A stretch of 46,716 nucleotides of DNA from CAYXVU01 sp964468725. Lineage in GTDB: Bacteria; Acidobacteriota; Blastocatellia; UBA7656. The stretch spans positions 1-46,716 of the forward strand of contig CAYXVU010000014.1 of assembly GCA_964468725.1 (NCBI GenBank). The letters are read 5' to 3'. The notes beneath the pieces are model-generated. The model had not been told where the DNA came from, searched no databases, and was given only the letters and a program-made list of their open reading frames with translations. Position numbers and translations under genes: made by a program. Positions 41,644-46,716 of the stretch are shown here, in pieces. Position 1 is the first letter of the stretch; every line of letters begins with the position of its first letter.

Positions 41644-41796
41644 ATGGCGCACCCTGAGCGGCGATGGCCGAGCGACCAGCAAGAGCGAAGGGTGCGGACT
41701 GCGATTCGGAAGGAAGAACGAACGGCAACTTTTCAAGGCGTGCAGTTTTCGCTAGCATACTCGTCCGTCATCTCAAATTTCACAGGTGGTTCGCGC

Positions 41797-44673
41797 ATGA
41801 ACATAAAAACCCTCGCACGACTCGCGCTCGTCACGTTGGCGCTCTTTGTCAATGGCTTCGCACAAGAGAGATTCGATTTCTACTCACGCGGCCCGTATCG
41901 CGCAAGCGTACCGCGCCCATCGGCAATCATCGGCTACGAGCCGGGACAGTTTCAGACTCCGCATGGGCAGATTGTGCGCGTTGCGGAACGGTTGGCCGCA
42001 GCCGCTTCCGACCGCATGCGGCTACTTGAAAACGGCGAGACCTGGGAGTATCGCAAACTCTATCTTGCCGTCATCTCCGCGCCCGAAAATCTGGCGCGAC
42101 TCGACGAGATCAAGGCCAATCTTGCCAAACTGGCAGACCCGCGCAAGGTTGCCAGCGATGCAGAGGTCGAACAGATTGCGCGCGCGACGCCGACCGTCGT
42201 CTGGCTCAGTTACGGCATTCACGGCAACGAATCGGCGAGCTACGAAGCGGTGCAGCAAATCCTCTATCAACTGACGGCTTCGGAGGAGCCGCGCACGCTC
42301 GACATCCTCAAAAACTGCGTCGTCGTCGTCAATCTGTTTCAAAACCCGGACGGCCATGAACGCTTTGCCGTGTGGGAAAACTCCGTCGCCATCGGCAATG
42401 CTGAATCGTTTAGCATCGAACACCGCGAGCCATATCAAATCTATGGGCGGGTGAACCATTACCGCTTCGATTTGAATCGTGACCTCTTAGCGATGTCACA
42501 ACCCGAAAGTCTCGCGCTCATGCGCGGCCTACGCGAGTGGCGTCCACAAGTCTTCGTTGATCATCACGGGCAGGTGTCGAACTACTTCTTCCCGCCCGCC
42601 GCCGAGCCGATCAACAAAAACTTGCCGCTCGATAATTCGAAATTCTGGTATGACAAATTCGGGCGCAGCAATGCGTCAGCCTTTGATCGTTACGGCTGGA
42701 ATTACTACGTTCGCCATGTCTTCGATGTCTTCTATGCGGGCTATCTCGACTCGTGGAGTTCGCTAAACGGCGCGACCGGGATGACCTACGAAACCAACGC
42801 GGGAGGGCCACTATCGCTCAACTCCAAACTAGACGACGAGACCATCCTCACCTTCCGCGAAGGCATTGCCAAACACCACACAGCAACGATGGCGACGCTC
42901 GAAACCGCCGCTGCCAACCGCGAAGCGCGGCTCAAAGATTATTACGCATTCTTCAAAACTGGTATGGAAGAAGGCCGCACCGGGCCGATGAAGCGCGTCG
43001 TGCTGTTGCCCGGAAAAGACCCGCGCCGCACCGCCGCGCTGGTTCGCAACCTATTGCGCGAAGGCATCGAAGTCAGCGTCGCGCGCGAAGCTTTCAAATC
43101 CTCTGCCGCACACGATTACTTCGGTTCGAAATCGGCGTCGAAAGAGTTTCCCGCAGGCGCTTATATGGTTGACTTCCATCAACCGCAGAAGCGGCTGGCC
43201 AAAGCGCACCTCGAACCCAACGCCGAACTGGATGAAAGCTTTGTCAAAGCCGAGATGGCACGCCGCGAGCGCAACGAACGCCGCGCTCGCAATGTGGATA
43301 AAGAAGGCTATGAGTTTTACGACATGACCTCATGGTCGTTGCCGCTCGCTTTCGGCGTCGAAGCCTATTGGACGGAAGACACGCCCGCCGTGCGCGGCGC
43401 GCAGGTCACCCTGCAAGAGGATTGGTCACGCCCGCAGGCCATGAACGCGCTGAATCTGGCAGGGCTTGGCGCAGCCGATGCACAAGCGCTTCCGGGACTC
43501 AGCGGCAGCGTCGAAGGCGGTCGCGCCAATACGGCTTACCTCATCCCTTATGGCACTGATGCGGCTTCGCGGTTAACCATCGCACTGCTCGGCGAAGGGT
43601 TCAAAGCCGCCATCACGACGCGGCAGATGAATGCCGGGGGGCGCGACTGGCCAGCGGGCACGCTGCTGCTCAGAACCCAACGCAATCCTGAAACCCTGCA
43701 CGAGCGCATCAATCAACTGGCGCGCGAAACCGGCGCACAGGTCTTCGCCGTCAATTCGGCCTTCTCCGAAGGCGGCGACACGGGCATCGGTTCGGAAAGC
43801 GTCGTCAGTCTGAAAGCGCCGCGCGTCGCTGTGGTGTGGGACGAAGGGTCAAGCCCGACCGCCTTCGGCGCCCTGTGGTACACCTTCGAACGCGCCTATG
43901 GCCTGCCCTTCACACCGCTTAAAGTTGACGCCCTCAAATTCGTTGACCTCTCAAAGTTCACCGCCATCATCTTTCCCGATGGCAGCGGCGGAGCCTATCA
44001 AAGTGCGCTCGGCAAATCCGGCATTGACCGTTTGAAAGAATGGGTCGGTCGCGGCGGCGTGCTGATCGGCATCGGCGGCGCGGCTCCCATGTTTACCCGC
44101 AAAGACGTTGAGTTGACATCCGCCAAGATCATTGGCGAGGGCGAAGACGAGCCGCGCACCGCTTCGCAACCGCCGCCAACGCCTGAGCCTGCCAAAGAAG
44201 AGGTGAAGCCTGAAGAGAAGCCCAAAGAAAAACCGAAGAAAGACGCGAAGGCAAAGCCCGAAGAGAAGCCCAAAGAGAAGGCCGAAGAGAAGCCCGCAGC
44301 AAAACAGCCCAATACGCCGCTCGCCTTACCCGGCTCGGCTTTTCGCGTCAAAGTCAACCGCGACCACTTCCTCTCCTATGGCTACGATGCCGATTATATC
44401 GTCGCCTTTATGAGCGGCGATACGTTCTTTAAGGCCTCGAAAGATGGCGCGAACGTTTTGACCTTCGCCAGCGAGGGTCAATTGACGGTGTCCGGTTTCA
44501 CCTGGCCGGACAACACGGAAGCCTTACTGCGAGGCACGGCCTATTTGATTGACGAACCGACGGGCGGTGGGCACGTCATCATGTTTGCTGACGATCCGAA
44601 TACGCGGTTTTTATGGCGCACGACGACGCAGTTCCTGTTGAACGCCATCTTACTGGCGCCCACTTTGCGCTAA
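41797..44673 (+). CDS. Exported M14-family zinc carboxypeptidase-like protein
   Basis: 958-residue peptidase. ATG 41797 follows AGGTGG and opens a signal peptide (residues 1-24); the frame is open 52 codons further upstream without signal. Zinc ligands are His142 and Glu145 (GIHGNES) and a His in VDHHGQ (256-257). NHYRFDLNRD supplies substrate-binding Arg, and Glu332 in TYETNAGG fits the catalytic Glu. So all M14 active-site residues seem present. The long C-terminal half holds a second alpha/beta domain with GGVLIGIGGAAPMF and a glutamine-amidotransferase-like look. A Lys/Glu/Pro-rich linker interrupts it (about residues 790-840). It likely degrades peptides in the periplasm. It is followed after 36 bases by hemF. 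Confidence 0.92.
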   Translation: MNIKTLARLALVTLALFVNGFAQERFDFYSRGPYRASVPRPSAIIGYEPGQFQTPHGQIVRVAERLAAAASDRMRLLENGETWEYRKLYLAVISAPENLARLDEIKANLAKLADPRKVASDAEVEQIARATPTVVWLSYGIHGNESASYEAVQQILYQLTASEEPRTLDILKNCVVVVNLFQNPDGHERFAVWENSVAIGNAESFSIEHREPYQIYGRVNHYRFDLNRDLLAMSQPESLALMRGLREWRPQVFVDHHGQVSNYFFPPAAEPINKNLPLDNSKFWYDKFGRSNASAFDRYGWNYYVRHVFDVFYAGYLDSWSSLNGATGMTYETNAGGPLSLNSKLDDETILTFREGIAKHHTATMATLETAAANREARLKDYYAFFKTGMEEGRTGPMKRVVLLPGKDPRRTAALVRNLLREGIEVSVAREAFKSSAAHDYFGSKSASKEFPAGAYMVDFHQPQKRLAKAHLEPNAELDESFVKAEMARRERNERRARNVDKEGYEFYDMTSWSLPLAFGVEAYWTEDTPAVRGAQVTLQEDWSRPQAMNALNLAGLGAADAQALPGLSGSVEGGRANTAYLIPYGTDAASRLTIALLGEGFKAAITTRQMNAGGRDWPAGTLLLRTQRNPETLHERINQLARETGAQVFAVNSAFSEGGDTGIGSESVVSLKAPRVAVVWDEGSSPTAFGALWYTFERAYGLPFTPLKVDALKFVDLSKFTAIIFPDGSGGAYQSALGKSGIDRLKEWVGRGGVLIGIGGAAPMFTRKDVELTSAKIIGEGEDEPRTASQPPPTPEPAKEEVKPEEKPKEKPKKDAKAKPEEKPKEKAEEKPAAKQPNTPLALPGSAFRVKVNRDHFLSYGYDADYIVAFMSGDTFFKASKDGANVLTFASEGQLTVSGFTWPDNTEALLRGTAYLIDEPTGGGHVIMFADDPNTRFLWRTTTQFLLNAILLAPTLR

Positions 44674-44709
44674 TGCAGTCGAGTTGTCTACACATCGGAG
44701 CAACGCACC

Positions 44710-45609
44710 ATGAGAGAAGAAGCGAGCGCGTTTTTTATGACCCTGCAAGACGAGATTTGCGCCGCCCTTGAAGGGTTGGACGGCGCAGCCCAATTCCGCG
44801 AAGACCTGTGGGAACGCGAAGGCGGCGGCGGCGGGCGCACGCGGGTTATCGAAGGCGGTGCGGTCTTTGAAAAAGGTGGCGTGAACTTTTCGAACGTCTT
44901 CGGCAGCTTCCCGGAAGAGTTCGCGGCCAAGCTGCCTGTAGGCGACGGCACAGAGTTTTTCGCCACTGGCATCTCGCTGGTTCTCCATCCGCTCAGTCCG
45001 ATGGTGCCCACTGTGCATGCAAACTTTCGCTATCTGGAGCGGGGCGCGACGGGTTGGTTTGGCGGCGGCGCGGATTTAACGCCATACTACCCCTACGTCG
45101 AAGACGCCGTTCATTTTCATCGCACCTTGAAGACTGCTTGTGACCAATTTGATGCGGGATTCTATCCGCGTTTCAAAAAGGGGTGTGATGAATACTTCTT
45201 CCTCAAACACCGCAACGAAGCGCGCGGCGTGGGTGGCATCTTCTTCGACTATCTGACCGCTGGCGGCGAAGACGGAGCGCTTGACTTAGCCTCTCTCTTT
45301 GCCTTTGTGCAAGAGATCGGACGTGCCTTTTTGCCCGCCTACCTGCCCATTGCCGAGCGCCGCCGCACTGAGTCTTATGGCGAGCGCGAGCGCAAGTTTC
45401 AACTCATCCGGCGCGGGCGCTACGTCGAGTTCAATCTGGTTTATGATCGCGGCACGACGTTCGGTTTGGAGACGCGCGGGCGCACGGAATCCATCTTGAT
45501 GTCGCTGCCGCCGTTGGTGCGTTGGGTCTACGATTACCACCCCGAAACGGGCACGCGTGAAGCCGCCGCATGGGACTTCTTTCGCGCCCGTGATTGGCTC
45601 GGTGAGTAG
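44710..45609 (+). CDS. hemF: Oxygen-dependent coproporphyrinogen III oxidase
   Basis: 299-residue enzyme of haem synthesis. It oxidatively decarboxylates coproporphyrinogen III to protoporphyrinogen IX using O2, as a dimer in the cytoplasm. Family motifs are plain: GGGGGRTRVIEGGAVFEKGGVN (about residues 38-59), HPLSPMVPTVHANFRY (about 93-108), GWFGGGADLTPYYPY, CDEYFFLKHRNEARGVGGIFFDY and YVEFNLVYDRGTTFGLETRGRTESILMSLPP. Length is normal. It implies that the organism makes haem aerobically. ATG 44710 has a moderate GGAG nine bases upstream. Confidence 0.97.
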   Translation: MREEASAFFMTLQDEICAALEGLDGAAQFREDLWEREGGGGGRTRVIEGGAVFEKGGVNFSNVFGSFPEEFAAKLPVGDGTEFFATGISLVLHPLSPMVPTVHANFRYLERGATGWFGGGADLTPYYPYVEDAVHFHRTLKTACDQFDAGFYPRFKKGCDEYFFLKHRNEARGVGGIFFDYLTAGGEDGALDLASLFAFVQEIGRAFLPAYLPIAERRRTESYGERERKFQLIRRGRYVEFNLVYDRGTTFGLETRGRTESILMSLPPLVRWVYDYHPETGTREAAAWDFFRARDWLGE

Positions 45610-45686
45610 CGCGCGGCCAGAATGAGGTGAAAGAGGCTGAAAGGATGCGCGGTGAAAGCGGGGGAGGTAAGCGGCAAATCAACGGG

Positions 45687-46316
45687 TCAGATGAGATTCA
45701 ACTCGCGCAGCGTAGCCAGCGTTGAGGGCAACGGATTTTGCCATAACCAAGCGACGCGCAGCCAAAATCCTTTGATGACCTTCGAGTGATAGATGCCCGC
45801 GCCACCGATGGCGGCAGCGCGATACCGCCGGTCTTTGCCGAGTTGATAAAACTCAACGCTGCGCCGCCCCGGGTCAATCAACCAATACTCTTTCACCCCC
45901 GCGCTTTCATATTCGATGAATTTGTCGCTGCGATCACGCCGGAGGCTTTCGGGCGAGACGATCTCGACAGCCAAATCGGCAGCGCCATCGAGATAGGTTT
46001 CTTTGAGCAGATGTACGCGCTTGTTGGCAACAAACAGCAGATCGGGTTCGCGTCCGCGCGGCGGGTTGGTCAACTTCATAACAAACGGCGCGCGCAGCGC
46101 ATTGCCGAGTTGATGAGATTCAACGTATATGCTCAGCAACTTTTCCAGGAAGCTGCCGATGTCTTGATGGATGAGAGAACAAGGTGAGGTCATAACGATT
46201 TCCCCGTCTACCCATTCGGCGTGCGTGTCTTCGTCGCACCAATCGAGGTACTCTTCAAACGTCATCTTGCGATTGGGCGGAACCCGCTCGTCGAATGCAG
46301 CGCTTCTCGTAACCAT
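45687..46316 (-). CDS. Uma2-family (DUF820) endonuclease-like protein
   Basis: 209-residue protein of the Uma2 group, a PD-(D/E)XK nuclease fold. It opens RKMTFEEYLDWCDEDTHAEWVDGEIVMTSP, with Glu34 in AEWVDGE. Asp92 in REPDLLFV and Glu118 in AVEIVSPES fit the conserved D and E-x-V residues. The motif KFIEYESAGVKEYWLIDP closes the core. ATG 46316 follows AAAGGAGG at seven bases; the upstream ATG 46343 has no site. Uma2 genes are multi-copy in cyanobacteria, Acidobacteriota and Chloroflexota, and often sit near mobile DNA, here 134 bases from a MITE. Biological role unknown. Confidence 0.93.
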   Translation of the reverse strand: MVTRSAAFDERVPPNRKMTFEEYLDWCDEDTHAEWVDGEIVMTSPCSLIHQDIGSFLEKLLSIYVESHQLGNALRAPFVMKLTNPPRGREPDLLFVANKRVHLLKETYLDGAADLAVEIVSPESLRRDRSDKFIEYESAGVKEYWLIDPGRRSVEFYQLGKDRRYRAAAIGGAGIYHSKVIKGFWLRVAWLWQNPLPSTLATLRELNLI

Positions 46317-46442
46317 TGCGGTTCCTCCTTTACTGGCGAGCATTCTAGTCCGCGAACGGACGATTGTTAAGCACTGCCGAAGGCGGGAATAAAAGCGCGT
46401 GAGGCGGAGATTTTCACTCTCGTAAACGGGGCTTCGGATGGC

Positions 46443-46450
46443 GAGGCGTC
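46443..46450. repeat. Left target-site duplication of the MITE
   Basis: GAGGCGTC immediately left of the element at 46451; the identical octamer lies immediately right of it at 46645-46652. The gene-free stretch 46317-46442 before it shows nothing else recognisable. Confidence 0.85.
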
Positions 46451-46644
46451 AGGGCTGTTGCAAAATCGCCAAATTCCTCTAAAAAGGCAACTTGAAAAAG
46501 CACCGGGAGCGTATCAATTGAGAAGCTGGTTTGCTAAAGCCTTCGACTTCCCCTGAAAATCGCTGGCTGACAGCTCGTCCGTGGCGAGGTAAGCAGAAGC
46601 GTTTGTCAAGCAAACAGTGGCAAATGCGACTTTGCAACAGCCCT
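46451..46644. mobile_element. 194-bp MITE-like non-autonomous insertion element
   Basis: Terminal inverted repeats read inwards AGGGCTGTTGCAAAATCGC (left) and AGGGCTGTTGCAAAGTCGC (right), 18 of 19 identical. The element is flanked by a perfect 8-bp direct repeat GAGGCGTC. No significant ORF lies inside, so a transposase must be supplied from elsewhere. The ends resemble those of IS6-family elements (for example the GGCACTGTTGCAAA end of IS26), which also duplicate 8 bp, but other families produce 8-bp duplications too. A short internal inverted repeat GTTTG...CAAAC is at 46601-46615. Confidence 0.85.
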
Positions 46645-46652
46645 GAGGCGTC
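46645..46652. repeat. Right target-site duplication of the MITE
   Basis: GAGGCGTC, identical to 46443-46450, directly abutting the right inverted repeat. Its perfection suggests a recent insertion. Confidence 0.85.
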
Positions 46653-46670
46653 AAGCGAATGCCCGTCGAA

Positions 46671-46699
46671 TTTCACGATTGCGGGTTTTCCACTATACT
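46671..46699 (+). promoter_or_regulatory. Possible promoter of a gene entering at the right edge
   Basis: TATACT (46694-46699) with a poor -35 (TTTCAC, 46671-46676) 17 bases upstream. An ATG at 46712-46714 could be the start of a rightward gene cut by the window edge; only two further bases are visible, so it is not annotated as a gene. Confidence 0.35.
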
Positions 46700-46716
46700 A
46701 AGCGTCACAGTATGAG

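Noticed and set aside
44170..44320. Repeated Lys/Glu/Pro codons as a possible tandem repeat array or frameshift
   Set aside because: The M14 frame runs through unbroken; it is a low-complexity linker in the protein, not a separate repeat element.
1..46716. tRNA, rRNA and CRISPR candidates
   Set aside because: No T-loop plus anticodon-stem combinations, rRNA-like stretches or regularly spaced direct repeats were seen on reading; an RNA model search could still find small noncoding RNAs.

Overview
The window is a chromosomal stretch of a Gram-negative-type bacterium with a moderately high GC content by eye. It is densely packed with genes, most of them preceded by clear GGAGG-type ribosome binding sites. 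The gene mix (ECF sigma factor with a membrane partner and HEAT-repeat proteins, DUF4097, Tricorn-like S41 peptidase, DUF47/PiT pair, exported truncated globin, DUF389, M14 peptidase with a Lys/Glu/Pro linker, Uma2 protein) fits Acidobacteriota, perhaps class Blastocatellia. That placement is an inference from gene content, because no rRNA or other phylogenetic marker was read. No rRNA, tRNA, CRISPR array or prophage was seen.

Layout. 1-438: start of a leftward DEAD/DEAH helicase. 663-5893: rightward locus of ECF sigma, putative anti-sigma, two HEAT-repeat proteins and a DUF4097 protein, probably an envelope-stress or surface regulon. 6097-10135: leftward run of a DUF6941-like gene, a ClpA-type AAA+ protein with a wrecked second ATPase domain, a YbjN-like chaperone and coaE. 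10468-11316: exported Tyr/Arg/Asp-rich protein with a strong terminator. 11682-13350: DUF47 and PiT phosphate transporter behind a good promoter. 13464-17369: exported Tricorn-like peptidase and an NTF2-like protein. 17498-19249: exported metalloprotease-like protein whose zinc histidines are both arginine. 19552-24384: CUT1 sugar ABC transporter operon with a GNAT acetyltransferase inserted. 24424-28355: leftward orphan ORF, serA, sulfatase and an S4-domain protein. 28501-34508: leftward mfd followed by two periplasmic peptidyl-prolyl isomerases. 34700-41591: membrane and osmotic cluster (exported globin, SLC13 carrier with TrkA-C domains, two MscS channels, CBS protein, DUF389 protein with an OmpA-like tail). 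41797-45609: M14 carboxypeptidase and hemF. 45687-46316: Uma2 nuclease. 46451-46644: a 194-bp MITE with 8-bp target duplication, then a promoter for a gene beyond the right edge.

The genes are mostly housekeeping and envelope functions. The most unusual items are the ClpA protein with an apparently dead D2 ring (7318-9603), the histidine-less metalloprotease-like protein (17498-19249), the strictly alternating two-type HEAT repeats in the sigma-factor locus (2703-4903), and the small MITE (46451-46644). Start codons were moved from the longest reading frame wherever a Shine-Dalgarno sequence or signal peptide pointed to an internal start.
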